Assembly (NCBI GenBank): GCA_013399695.1
Contig: VXAU01003165.1
Span: 431,228-495,227, forward strand
DNA length: 64,000 bases
Direction: 5' to 3'
Origin: Formicarius rufipectus
Lineage: Eukaryota > Chordata > Aves > Passeriformes > Formicariidae
Of the stretch, positions 35,998-47,792 are shown one piece after another. The position numbers and the translations under genes are program-made. Each line of letters begins with the position of its first letter. The stretch's first letter is position 1. Under the pieces are notes generated by a model. It ran no database searches. It saw nothing but the letters and a program-made list of their open reading frames with translations, and had not been told where the DNA came from.

Positions 35998-37927
35998 TGG
36001 TGATGATTTTTAGGAGAATAATGTAAAAACATTCCTTTTATACAGAATTAGAATGTCTGTCATTGCTCGTTACACAGGTGCTTTTAGCACTGATATTCTA
36101 ATACATTCCTCCCTTCCCTGTTTTTTATGTATTTTTTCAACTCCCAAATCTATATTTATTTTCCCCATGCTGTCAAAGTGAGATTCATGTCACCTCCCGG
36201 TCTTCAAAATCAGTGCTAACAACACATGAAGGTGTGAGAACACACACAGCACAGCAAATAGTTAATTATGTGTTTGCTGCCTGGTGCATGGATTCCTGAG
36301 CCCAGCATAGGCTGCCACACTTCACTGCAGATGGTACTGTGTCTACCAGTTAGAACATATTAGTCTGAGCTCCAGAGGAAAGCACACCTTGTGATCATTA
36401 ATTTTGCCCCACAGCTTCCTTTGTCAAACAGATTGGAAGTAGATTGGAATCTAGACACTTCTGCATCAGTCATATATCTCAGGGCAGTTGATGTCCCTCT
36501 AGTCCCACAAACAAATCTGATGCACCTCTCATGGACTAAAGTAGAACAATAGGTATTATTTTAGCATTTCTCTGTCAATTTGCCATACTTTCAGAGCTGC
36601 ATCAACTCAGTAAAGATCAGAGAAAACATTCCAGTGTGATGCAAGGATCCTGGAGGGAAACAAAGAGAAATACTACACTTTGAACTGTAACAGGCTTACA
36701 GTTCTATAGATATGTTGCACTGATGCTGTTAGGCACATCTGTCTTCTATAAGAAATAAAAAAATGCTTCTTAAATACAGGCAAAGAAGAAGAGAAGCCTT
36801 TTTCCTTAACTGCTGTTGAATGAGACATCAGTTTGAGTGCTCTAGTCTTCACGCAAGTAAGCATTGATTCCACAAAGGTAAATTGTGTTTCTAAGGACAA
36901 GATCTGTAGAGTCAGCCTTCTGACTTGCAGAATATCACAGTAAAAGCAACTGCTAGTGAGGAATGTAAAAATCCAGGGAGCAATATCCAGCTTAAAGACA
37001 TAAGAGATAAAATGTTCTAGCAGTGTTTTCTGTGCTGCTGGGCTGGAATACTGCAACAGACTGTCTGGGTTCCTTCTCTGTGTAAAACACTACTCTCAAA
37101 GGAACAGCCCGTGGCAAGCCCTCATGCTGTGATCTGCATGTTGCTTTGTCACAGGTTGTAGCACCTCTGTCTCCAGGTTGGTATAGATACTATGTCTGCT
37201 GCCTTCTGCACATGCCATTTCCTCCTGGGCAGCTTTACAGGACTACTGCTCTGTCATGGATATACAGGCACAGACACAGCCAAATGCAGTGTATGCAGTT
37301 GTGTTTATTCTACTTAAACATTACTGCTTATCATCTCTTTCCTAATGAATTAATAGTTGTGACTTCTGAACACTTAATTGTTATTAAAGTTAGCAATACT
37401 GCTATGGAGACTCATTTGCTATTAGAAAGAACAACTAATATTTTATGAACACAAATTCTGGACTTATTTTACTGATTATAATAAAGGGTACCAGTTTAAA
37501 TAATTCCAGTCTTCCTTCCTGTCAACTCTTAAACAAAGAAAATAGGTTGATCCAATATACATCTTCAGTTCTATGCTAATCAGATCTGGACTCATCTCCC
37601 TTTGTCACTGTAATCTGACATGTACCTTATCTGCCTAAAACATAACATAATGCATTCAGCATATATTTATCTGTGTGTAAATCCAGAAGTACATATACAT
37701 TCAAACATATATTAACAAAATTTTTGCAATATGTTTATGGGGCATTTCCTATTACAAACTGCTTGAGGATGCTCAGGTGTCAGGTCTTTTCCCAATAATG
37801 TTGCAGCAGGCCAGCAAGCTTGCCTGACTAATCTAAGTCACTAGACAACACCCCTATCACAGCAGTCTTGTAGAAGCTGGCAGTTTATGGTGCAGCAGCC
37901 TGGCACCATTTGAGTACCATGGGCTGG

Positions 37928-38518
37928 TGTTGTGGTTTAACCCCAGCCAGCAGCCAAAACACCCACAGATCCTCCCTCATTCCCTCATCAGTGGGATGGG
38001 GGAGTGAATTGGAAAGGTGAAAGGCTGGAAACCTCGTGGGTTGAGATAAAGACAGTTTAATGGGGAAAGCAAAAATCACACCAACAAACAAAGCAAAGCA
38101 AAACAAGGAATTAATTCACTGCTTCCCATGGGCATGCAGGTGTTCAACCATCTCCAGAAGAGCAGGGCACCATCACGTATAATGGTGACTTGAGAAGACA
38201 AACTACATCATTACAAATACCCCTTCTTCTTTCCCCTACATTTATATACTGAGCATGATGTCATACGATCCAGACTATCCCTTGGGTCAGTTGGACTCAT
38301 TCGTCCCTGCTGTGTCTCCTCCCAACCTCCCATGCACACCCACCTCCTCACCAGTGTGGCAGTGTAGAAAGCAGAAAAGGCCTTGGCTCTGTATAAGCCC
38401 TGCTCAGCAATGGCATAAACATCTTCACATTAACCCTGTGATCAGCACAAATCTTAAACACAGCCTCATACGAGTGACTGGGAAGAATGTTAGCTCTACC
38501 CCAGCCAAAACCAGCACA
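37928..38518 (-). mobile_element. Solo LTR of an avian endogenous retrovirus
   Basis: The 591-bp unit begins TGTTGTGGTTTAACCCC and ends AAAACCAGCACA, giving TG...CA termini with imperfect inverted ends. It is flanked by GCTGG on the left (37923-37927) and ACTGG on the right (38519-38523), a 5-bp target duplication with one mismatch. That length fits an ERVL-type integrase. The text matches a common avian LTR type, with CTCGTGGGTTGAGATAAAGA and GCAAAACAAGGAATTAATTC as landmarks. On the minus strand it has a TATATAAA box (near 38,246) and an ATTAAA polyadenylation-like signal (near 38,055) in LTR order, so I place it on that strand. No internal gag, pol or env sequence is present, so it arose by recombination between the two LTRs of a provirus. 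Confidence 0.85.
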
Positions 38519-38918
38519 ACTGGTCACTGTAAGGATGTTTTGGCTCTGTGGTTGCCATCCTACAGGTTCCAGCTGTAAAAGTGCCACATGTAAGTAGGCT
38601 TTCACACTACATACCTCTTCCGAACCCTCCATTCATAGACAGGGATTCAATCTTGGAAAATACATTTTCTTTCACCATTCAAACACATATTTGATCTTTT
38701 CTCAGAATAAAAAGAAGTTTAAGCCTTCCTGCTGTCACGTCTTTGTCTGGTTCTATATTCTTTCACCTGGCATGTCCAGGAAAACTTCCAAATGACTCAG
38801 ATGGCAACCAGAGTTAGCTAATACTACTCCCATGGTTGCCACAGTCTGGGAAAACTGTTAATTCTGTGGAAGGCAGATGGCCATTTCTAAAAGGCAGGAT
38901 TATGTTCACATCCCAGGG

Positions 38919-38955
38919 AAAATAAAAAATAAAAATAAATAAATAAATGAATAAA
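38919..38955. repeat. (AAAT)n-type simple repeat
   Basis: AATAAAAAATAAAAATAAAT followed by further AAAT units, with small interruptions. Confidence 0.85.
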
Positions 38956-41279
38956 AGCTTTAACCATACAGAATTAGTCTTATGTTCCAGATACACATAT
39001 AACTTGCTAATCACATTTTATACAATTATGTTCAGGTTCACAGAATTGCATATAATAACTGGTCAGTGATTGAGTTCTGCTGCTCTAAGTTTAACAGCTA
39101 TAAGTTATATTTAAGAATATGACTTTTTTCTTCTAGTTAAAAGTTTTCCTAATTTGCTGTCATTAGCTACATAGGGATCGCATTCAAAATGTAAGGAGTA
39201 AAATGGTGTTTATTTAGGTCAGCCCATTTTGTCAGCAAGTGCTGGTGGGATGTTTCACACAAATAAAGATTTGGCAAAATAAACCCATGACAGTTTCAAC
39301 TTCAAATATCCAGGGAAGACTTTGGAAACAGCAAGATACAATGAAATAAATCATTGTAGCAATAATCATAATAAGGATAACTGAATGGGCCAAAAAACCC
39401 ATAATACCCTTTACAGAACTATACTTACAATATTACACTTTGCTATTAATGACATTGCTTAGGAAACAAACAAACCAAAAAATCAACAGCAGAAGTAGTG
39501 ATTAATAACACTCCAGTTTGTTATATTTTCATTTGTTGAGGACCTCCTACCTTGGTCAATATTTCATCCCTGGTGATTTCCCTTTTCACATGCTACTAAT
39601 CCATGCCCCAGGTCTGGAGAACACTCCACTAGTTTTAAACAGTCTCTCCAATTCCTTCCATTTTACAGCATCAGTTACATTTCATTATGAAATTACTTAA
39701 TATTGAAAAACTAGTAACCACTACTATGTACCCACTAGTAACCAACCCTATGCTGTAAAGGAATAAAATTAGCAAACTGATGGCAATTTAATGTTTTCTG
39801 GTTTAAAACTGTAATTTACAAAAATCTGGCATTCACTATCAATGTTTGTATTTCTGCTGTGAAGAAACCTGCATGACTTCTGTACTATTTTGCCCTTATC
39901 CGACCTTCCATAAAACACAATAACTTTTCCCCAAATCATACTGCTTCATATTCTTTGTAATTTTTGTTAAAAACGTCATTTGGAATGCAAATAAATCTTG
40001 AAACTTATAAAATATCCTCACATTTTCTGCAGTGACTAGGCTCAATTGCTTGAGGGATTTATGGAGAATAAAGGACACCTTTCTCATGGCAGTTTCCCCT
40101 CCTTATCCTATACTCAACATAACCAGTAGAAGTCAAAGGTCAGGGGACAAATGAGAGCTACCCAGCTAAGTGAGGCTCTGCAAGTGACAAAGATAAATCG
40201 ATATGCATGTGAGAAACTGGAATGAATGAAAAATGAAAGAGATGAGCCCACTGGTCTGGCACCTGTAACAGAAAACCACATACCTTACTATCTGTGTCAA
40301 AACTGTTCACAGCATCTAAGCTAGGACTGACTGGGGAAAATAGTGTGACATCTCCTGAAAATCAGTCTGGCATTTAGGTGTTTTCACAGGTTTTACTCAG
40401 ACACATAAATTACACATTGTAGGAGATATTGCAAAATAGGTCATACACTTGAAATTTCACTCGTACATCAGCTTCTTTGTTGAAGAACTGAATAGCAAGC
40501 AAACTCAACTGAAGACCAAAGTTGGAAATCTCATACTGTCAATCTTATAATGAAATTTGTGGGACTTCATGGTTTTAATAAGGTAAAAAATTCCACAACT
40601 GCTTTGAAACTCAGAAAAGTTTGCTTGAGAGACACAAACATTATGGATTCAACTGTGTTCAAGTTATGATTCTGCTTTGACTTAATTTAAACAATCTTGC
40701 TCTTCACTAGCTGATAGCTTACTGGAGCAAAGCATTATACTCCTTTTAAGAATTGCCTCTTTCTGTGATAAGATTTGGCTTCAGTAATATGGAGAGGACT
40801 CCAAATGATAAATAACCTGAATATTGAACAAATGGCAACATTTCATTCATGCAGAGCAGGAAAATTTAGCTCCCATGGGTTATGTTACAGGAAACTCCTT
40901 AAATCAAAATGTGGAAACTCAATATTGAGGTGCATAAAGTATAAGCTTTATTGATCATGTTTCTTGTGACTGGGCATTCCTACCAAGCTAGAGACATAAT
41001 TCTGTATGGGACTGATTTCCTTCAACTCTCGCTTAAGGGTGCTCAGCTTCTAAAACATCATAAAATCCTCTGTCTGCACACATATGTCTCTGAAGAGAAC
41101 ATGTAGGAATTGTCCAAGGGTATTCAATTTCTTCAGCTTTTCTGAAATCCTAATCAGGCATCTAAGAATCCTGAAGGAAATTAATGGATGTTTTCCACTG
41201 GAAGAGGTTGCCTATTTGGCATAAACTGCAGTAACAGTATGAAATGTCTTCCGATAAGAGGCCAATGTCATTTTGTTTT

Positions 41280-41400
41280 CTGATCTGATGCAATGCTAGT
41301 AATCCATTCTTACATATTTGCATAACTTTGCTTTATATCAATTTGAGTGACTGTTTACCTGTCATGAATGCTGTGATAATGAGTAGATGCAGAAAAGGGC
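41280..41400. promoter_or_regulatory. Candidate enhancer-like motif cluster
   Basis: Within about 80 bases lie a C/EBP-like TGATGCAATG, an octamer-type ATTTGCATAA (41316-41325), and a forkhead-like CTGTTTACC (41351-41359), followed by TGATAATGAG. The sequence is non-repetitive. This is motif reading only; no gene or conservation evidence supports it. Confidence 0.22.
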
Positions 41401-43743
41401 AGCCAGTGGAGGGTGAAGGAAGATGCCAAGGTTATAAACCAGTGTTCCTATTTACAGTCAAGCTTCATTGTCATGAGAAGCTTCTCTAGCAAAGACACAG
41501 TTGCAAGTTCAGAACTTCACAGCTCTCTATCAGGCAACACCCTCCCTGGCCCATTCCTGTAAATTCTCCGCAGTGGCATGTTTTATTGCCCTGGAGACAC
41601 AACATGATGGCTATTTATTTAATTGCTTAGGCAGCCCAGCCAAAGAAGAGTGTCTCACACTTGGCATGTTAGTTTTCTGCTTGCAGATTTACAATTCAGT
41701 ACCATTCGGGTTTTCAGTCTCCTTGTTAAAAGTGCAAGGGGCCCATTTCACTAGATGAAGCACAACTGATTTGTCTGCCTCCAAACAGTTGAAATCCCCC
41801 AAAAGGCACAGAGCAGAAGTGCAGCCTGCCTGAAAACGTGTGAGCCACCCCTCCAACCACTGCTTAGTATTTGACATATTCTCCAAGCAGAGCTTTATAT
41901 CAAGTTCAGTATTTTCTCTGTCCTGTCCTTTCCTTCCCTCCTCCCACCTAATTTTGTAGACAGACAGCCATAATGCGCAATAGAAGCATAAGTCTTTAAA
42001 CTGAAAATGTCATCACTTAAGAATACAAGAGAGTGGTATGTGTCATGTATGTCTGCAAAATGCAGTTGCTGTCTGTTACAGTCTGTAGCAACTTTTAAAT
42101 CTGTCATCACAGCATGAATTTCATATTAAGCTCCTTCCCAGTGCTTTAGCCAGGAAGTAAAGGGGGGAACATACTGTATCATTTATGGGCATGCTGGTGC
42201 TGGGTCAACCATGACATCACTCTCCACTCCGCTGAGCTGTAATGAGGTGAAAAGGCAGCTTTAGAACAACATAGCACTTTATTTATTAGGAAAATTTAAG
42301 TGTGTGTGTATTTCAATTTATGATAAAACTGGAAACAAAGGTTATGGACTGTAGCTCTTCTACAACCCAAAGTAAGAGGGGGAGGGAAGGCATTTTGTAG
42401 ATGACGAGAGATTTAACACACACTAAGCACAGAAGATTGAAAGTTCTCAGCAGGCTGAAATCCTGTCCTGACAGCTCAGCCAATTAGAGAGGGTACACAG
42501 CACGTTTTGCTGTGCTCAAGTTGTACTGTATACTTTGATCACAGTGAGTCACTGAAGCAAGAGTCTAGTTAAGACCACCTAAAACCTTCAAATTTGAAAT
42601 GACTTTGGCATATAAACTGAGAACAGAAGGAAAAAATGTGGTGAGTACTGGAGGATACAAGAGCCCTCAAGTGCAGAAGCTTCCCTAGAAACCTGCAATG
42701 CTTTTTAAACCAACATTGACAAGATGGGAAGTTCATTACATCTCTCCAAATTAATGCTTAAATATAAGACGGACTTTTGTACTTTATAATAAGCTGTGTG
42801 TGGAGTTGTTTGTTTTTTATCACAGCTGGAAATGGGACAAAAGAGGTACAAAAAAGTAGAAAAGCACAATACAAAACAGGTCTGATCAGATTGCAACAAA
42901 GCAATTAATTGTTATTTTTCCTTTTTTTCTCAACTACTAACATATTATTTTTATTGCAGGTACAGTACTAGCAATTGTGGGTTTTTTTCTGGAAAACACT
43001 GCAAAAGCATCACTGCTGCTTACTTCTTTGTTTTGAATCTTGACTTGCTTCTAAAAAGGGCATCCCACTAGCCTGCTAATCCCATGTTCCTTGACACTCA
43101 CAGTAAACCTCATATCCACAGAGTTCAAAAAGTACTTTCAAAACACTACATGCAAGCTGGAGTTTTTCTGTCTGGAAGATCTGGACACAGTAAGTATGAG
43201 GTCTACGACATAACAATAATAAATATAAATACACTGCTGCATATAATTATATAGAGAATTTTACCTTGATCTAACTAAACATTGTAATTTGATATTGAGA
43301 TTCTTTTTTCTGATTACAAGATGTGCCTTTAACAACTCCGGTCCCAGGGAACAAATAGCCTGAAATTGGTCTATAGTCAGAATATCTAGGGTTATAACTT
43401 CCTAAACCTGACAAACTTTTAACACCTAGCAAATGTCTAAGCACTATCTGGCAGAAAATACTCCATGAAAAGCCGATCCGGAAGAGACAGTGTCAGTCCC
43501 TGAAAAGGGGATACTCTTTTATTTCAAATTAGTGGTAAGCCAATGTCTCAGCATGGTGCTAACAGACAACGCACTGCTAGAGTCGTAATTTTTCAGATGA
43601 AACATGAAACCACATTTCTCAGTGTTCAGAGAGGTTTAAGAAGCCATTGTATGTTTCTCAAAGCAACTGTATAATTATTGGCCAAATTCTCCCATGGGGG
43701 AATAAAAACTGAATAGTATATTTATCCCAAGAAAGGGAAACCA

Positions 43744-43785
43744 TTTCTTTTTTTTTTCTTTTTTTTTTTTTTTTTTATTTTATTT
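43744..43785. repeat. T-rich tract
   Basis: Runs of T broken by two C residues and ending TATTTTATTTC. In reverse complement this is an A-rich tail-like tract; no retroposon body is visible beside it. Confidence 0.87.
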
Positions 43786-44621
43786 CATACATGTATCAGG
43801 CAAATGTCTTGGGCATTCTTAAGATCAAGCTAATATCAACCTTCCAGAAATAAAAGGATGAAGTAGGCATAACAGATAATTCTGTGTATGTTCTCATTTC
43901 TGCCAAAAATATCCACTAAATAGGACCAAATATTTAGTAAGTTGCAAGGGCTATATTTCAAATTATGTTCTGCAATGCAGATGTAAAACAAAGAGCTGAG
44001 TAAATGGGGGAGCTCACGGAGTAAACAACTCTTCAATCCAAATGCAAGCAAAACCTAGACACCCTTTAATCTTTCTTTGTTCTTTTCTTGATTTGGGGTA
44101 ATATTATGCCCACCTTGTCTTTTTCTGTTTCCTCCCCATTCTAATCTGACCTAGCTATGTATTTCCTTGCTTAGGAAGAAACATTTAAAGAAATGCCATG
44201 AATATAAAGTCTCTTAGTCTACCACTTATTCTTAAAATACTTTTGTCTGCCTTCTCAGTGCACATTTAAAAATAAATTCTGGAAAACTATTTGAGGAACC
44301 TATTAGTTAAAATATTTTTATTTGAATTTAACTTGTAAAACATTCTCTCTACTTCCCCTCACATGTGTTACTTGTTTCAAGTACAGCACAAACCAACAGT
44401 AAACACTGGTTTTCATCTCTAGGTGTGATGGAAAGCACCTGGAAGACAAAAGATAACTGAGAGAATCAAAACCAAAATTATACAGCATGATCCAAATTCA
44501 TTCTTCATATGTTTCCTCAAATGCTAACCTAAATTGAATTACACTGTGAGTCTGGCACTATCTGCATTTCTTATTAAATTGCTCACTCTTAGCATCTGCC
44601 TTTCCATTATACCTTGTGGCC

Positions 44622-44639
44622 TTTTTTTTTTTTTCTTTT
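44622..44639. repeat. Poly-T tract
   Basis: T13 followed by CTTTT. Simple repeat with no further context. Confidence 0.85.
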
Positions 44640-45654
44640 CCCATTAATGACCTCACCATATGCCCCAAGTTCAGTACTTCCCCCATTAAATTTATTTTGT
44701 CATTTATGGATTCTTTAAACTTTTTTCAGCATGTGAAATATCTTTGTTGAAGAAAAAAAGAATAGTCTCTAAACTATCCACTACTTGTATGATGTTCTTT
44801 TCAACAGGTAGCCTTCTGCACCTTTCCATATTTAGCAGTTTCTGCCACCCCTAGTCACATTGAATAGCAGGGTACTCTGTGTGAACCTACTGAAAGGAAC
44901 AGAGAAAAAAGCAGAAACCATTATGTCACTGTGTGAGTCCAGAATGAGCTACTTTTGAGTATTCAGCAACAGATTTGGTTTCCCTGGATCAAAAATCTGT
45001 AGAAGGAAAAGGCCAGCAAAGACAATTGGGATGTGAAGTGACTTCATAGAAATTATTAAATAGAGCAAGACTCTTTAACTTAAAGGCTTGTCTCTGAGAA
45101 GACATGAACCAAAGTATAAAAATCAGAACTTGCATGAAGTACTTCTCTTTTTTAATACAAGAATTAGACGGTATCAAATTAAAATAGTTCTATCAATGCA
45201 CAGTTTTACTAGCAAAATAAGACACGGGATACTGGGAAAGCTGAGGATTCAACACAAATTTTAAAAGCTGTTAGATATTTTCATGTAAGAAAAATCCAGG
45301 GCTATTAAACATAAAGATATGACCTGTGCTTCATAGAATCCTACAGCTATATATCAATGAAGACTAGAAGAACAGAGAAGGGATTATCACTACATGCTTG
45401 ACCTAATCTCATGCCCTTCCACAGGCAGGTATTAGTGGCCACTGTTGGATGAAGAAATCTGGGCTAGCTAGGCTGATAGAGGAACTGCAGTAATGCTAGC
45501 AGCAAAATTTTAAAATCTCATTGTCTGATAGAGCTTAGTGGCTGTGCAACGAGAGCTAGTAAGAAAAATGTGTGTTCCTGCCCCAGGTCCTCCCTGTTAA
45601 ACACTACACTGAGCTCTAGAACATAATACAGGACTCGATCAACTTTCCAGTGAC

Positions 45655-45705
45655 AGCGGTGACATGCCGCTGGTGAGGACGCAGCACTGAGCTGCTCAGC
45701 AGTGC
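45655..45705. repeat. Compact GC-rich double hairpin
   Basis: AGCGG and CCGCT form a stem at 45655-45671. GCACTGAG and CTC...AGTGC form a second stem, with a 3-base bulge, at 45684-45705. Several CpG dinucleotides (for example in AGCGGT, GCCGCT and GACGC) occur in this short span, while the surroundings are CpG-poor. Function unknown. Confidence 0.5.
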
Positions 45706-46034
45706 CTTACGCTCACCTAGCAAGAGTCACAAATGCTCTTCTCATAATGTCTGCACTGTGTGCCTGTTCCACCACACAGCAGTCTGGCTCTAAGGCATGA
45801 TGTCTGCCTCCCTTTCAGGCTGCTCACTAGCTGACACCACAGACCTTCTATAAACGCTTCACCTACATTTTGCAGTGTAATAGAAGGTTCTTTACCCTTT
45901 TAATTCTCTAATATTTCTTACAATGCCTTATAGCCTGTACAGAAAAGGCTGAAAAAGAAGCAACAGACAATGAAACACAATGCAGGAAGATGCCAAATCA
46001 GTCAAAACCCCCACCCTATCCACACACAATCAGT

Positions 46035-46215
46035 GCCAGCTGTAGTCCAATTAAACTTAATCTAGTCACATGCTCATGTGTTCCTCAGAAATTAGAGGAA
46101 ATCAATTCAAATGCTAATGAGAAAACCCATAATTTATTATCTGCTGAGGAATGCATGTTACATTAATTTTAACTGTAAACAATTATTTTTATTGCAAGAT
46201 TAATTACACCATCTT
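46035..46215. promoter_or_regulatory. Candidate conserved noncoding element with dense TAAT cores
   Basis: In under 200 bases there are CCAATTAAACTTAATC, CAAATGCTAATGAG, CATAATTTATTATC, ACATTAATTTTAAC, AACAATTATTTTTATTG and AGATTAATTACACC. These are repeated homeodomain and SOX-like words in non-repetitive sequence. Such clustering is typical of developmental enhancers but also arises in AT-rich DNA, so confidence is limited. Confidence 0.3.
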
Positions 46216-47322
46216 ACACAACTTCCTTCTTTCATATTTTTTGAAGGAATTAGTTTTCTGCTACTGTTTTGTTGATCTGTCACAGTATTTTAAGCCTGGA
46301 AAAGTATAATTAATTTAGGAATAGTACAAGTGTGGTTTTCTATTCTTCTGTCAAAGCAAAGTGGGACAAATGCCTGGGGCAAAATACAGAAAGATCTGGC
46401 TGAAACTTATGGCTTTCACAAAAGTACAATAGCTGGAAATCAGTCCATTCCATATTGGGAGTCTGGAGCTTAAAACATAAGGGGAGAAAAGAAAGTCCAG
46501 GTAAAAGCATAAGACAATTTTCATGTGTATCGGCCAGAAAAGAATGAAAAATAGAATTTGAGTGAACCCAAAATGTCATTCAGCTGGATAAGTGGTGTGC
46601 TTTATATTTATTTGATACCTTTTTATGTGATGCTTTCTTTTCCTCTGTATGTCAAATTAAAAAAAATCAACTTCATTACACAGTCATGAAGTTGCAAATT
46701 ATTTTATCAAAAAATACAAGCAGTGGAAAAGGAGAAGAATTTCAGGAAAGCCTATCTTGTTTGCTGACTAGAAGTCTTAGTGTTTTTCTATAAAGTGTGT
46801 GTACAGAATGAAACATCTGCATTATAACTGAAATTTATTGCAGTGATACAGAGAACAATGAAAATAATCCTAACAGTATTTATTTTCTCAGTTTCTAGAC
46901 TTTTTGTTTGAAAAGCCTGCTCTAATCTCAGGAAAATGTGAGTGATAAAATGCCTTATCCTAAGTGGTCCATTATTCTTTTTATGTCTTTGGATTTTAAC
47001 ATTCATACCAAAGCAAAAATCAAAACCAGAAATGCATTTAAAGAGTTCATTTAATGGCTGGGCAAGCAAGAAAGACCATCCAATGAGTAGTTTCATTTCA
47101 CATTAATTGCTAAGAGTTTCCCCAATCCAATTAAATGTGGGCCTCAGGTTTTTGGGATGCCTGTGCAGCTCAGGTTTTGAGACTACAACTAAATAGGAGA
47201 TTTTTCTTGCCAAGTATTTTAGCAACACAATTGGTCTCATATACTTTGTAGGAAATGACAAATTTCTTCCTTGCAAACCCTTTGTAAAACTGATTTGCAC
47301 TTTCAGTAATTTATTAACTACT

Positions 47323-47333
47323 CATAATGTATT
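47323..47333. repeat. Left target-site duplication of the composite SINE
   Basis: CATAATGTATT, identical to 47782-47792. It marks the left edge of the insertion; composition changes from AT-rich to GC-rich directly after it. Confidence 0.88.
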
Positions 47334-47781
47334 TGCTGCCCCAGCTCGTGTTGCAGGCGTGGCTGCAGTGCCACGTTTGTGTCATTCGGTGGCAGAGAGG
47401 ACAAGGCGAGGTCTTCCCCTGGTGCTCTGACCCACGTGGGCTCCCAGGATTGCTCAGCAACCTGACATTATTGCTTTTCTGTTTGTTGGGTTTTTTTCCT
47501 TAATGTTAATCTGAGATGTTACACTTGAGAGGTGGCGGGCGTTGGCCGAGTGGCGTAGGCCCCCGCCTGTGGAGCCGGCTCCTCCTCTGAGGACGCTGGT
47601 TCGAATCCCGGAGGAACTTGCTGTCGCCATCCGAGTGTGCTCGGCCGTGGCAAGGTGAACCTCAGGAGTAAAGGGGGTGGGGCCAGTTCCACGCACCCTG
47701 TGCCTCACCTAAAAAAATCCATTGCGCAGGCTTATCCCAGGTTCTTCGTTTGCGAAGTCCAGCCAACAACAACAACAACAA
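47334..47781 (+). mobile_element. Composite SINE: leader, class II tRNA-like head, body, (AAC)n tail
   Basis: This 448-bp insertion is bounded by a perfect 11-bp duplication. Bases 47334-47528 form a leader with no tRNA resemblance, GC-rich at first and then T-rich. The tRNA-like head follows, with A box TGGCCGAGTGG (47543-47553) and B box GGTTCGAATCC (47598-47608). Between them is an extra stem-loop TCCTC-CTCT-GAGGA (47580-47593), the long variable arm of a Leu or Ser tRNA. The body contains hairpins CCGAG-TGTG-CTCGG (47631-47644) and CTTCG-TTTG-CGAAG (47744-47757). It ends in (AAC)6 from 47765. RNA polymerase III would transcribe it; a short microsatellite tail with no poly-A suggests an RTE- or CR1-type LINE as partner, and it shares no CR1 end with the SINE at 751. 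Near-intact boxes and duplications suggest a fairly young insertion. The leader is the unusual part. Confidence 0.85.
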
Positions 47782-47782
47782 C
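47765..47782 (+). repeat. (AAC)6 terminal microsatellite
   Basis: Six AAC units at the SINE 3' end; the last base overlaps the right target duplication. Short 3' microsatellites in place of poly-A are usual for elements moved by RTE- or CR1-clade reverse transcriptases. Confidence 0.92.
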
Positions 47783-47792
47783 ATAATGTATT
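47782..47792. repeat. Right target-site duplication of the composite SINE
   Basis: CATAATGTATT, identical to the left copy at 47323-47333 and directly after the AAC tail. Confidence 0.88.

Larger units (their letters stand above)
22651..37927. other. Long unique region, gene-poor, with candidate regulatory blocks
   Basis: No recognised exon or RNA gene lies here. Contents listed separately are a palindromic relic (23,676), a GC-richer block near 27 kb, an AT- and CA-rich simple-repeat patch (27,691), a 193-codon open frame (29,201), candidate conserved blocks at 30.9 and 32.2-32.7 kb, and A-tracts at 35,345 and 35,962. The remainder looks like plain AT-rich spacer. Confidence 0.5.
38519..47322. 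other. Unique AT-rich region, no gene recognised
   Basis: Unique spacer with simple-sequence tracts at 38,919, 43,744 and 44,622. Also listed separately are candidate regulatory blocks at 41.3 and 46.0-46.2 kb and a small CpG-containing double hairpin at 45.66 kb. Open frames here are short and without recognisable domains. Confidence 0.5.

Noticed and set aside
36673..37056. 127-codon minus-strand frame
   Set aside because: Composition of translated noncoding DNA, no motif and no splice context.
45333..45420. Possible further CR1 end starting TCATAGAATCCTAC
   Set aside because: Only the first ten or so bases resemble a CR1 terminus; the following sequence does not match the expected landmarks well enough.
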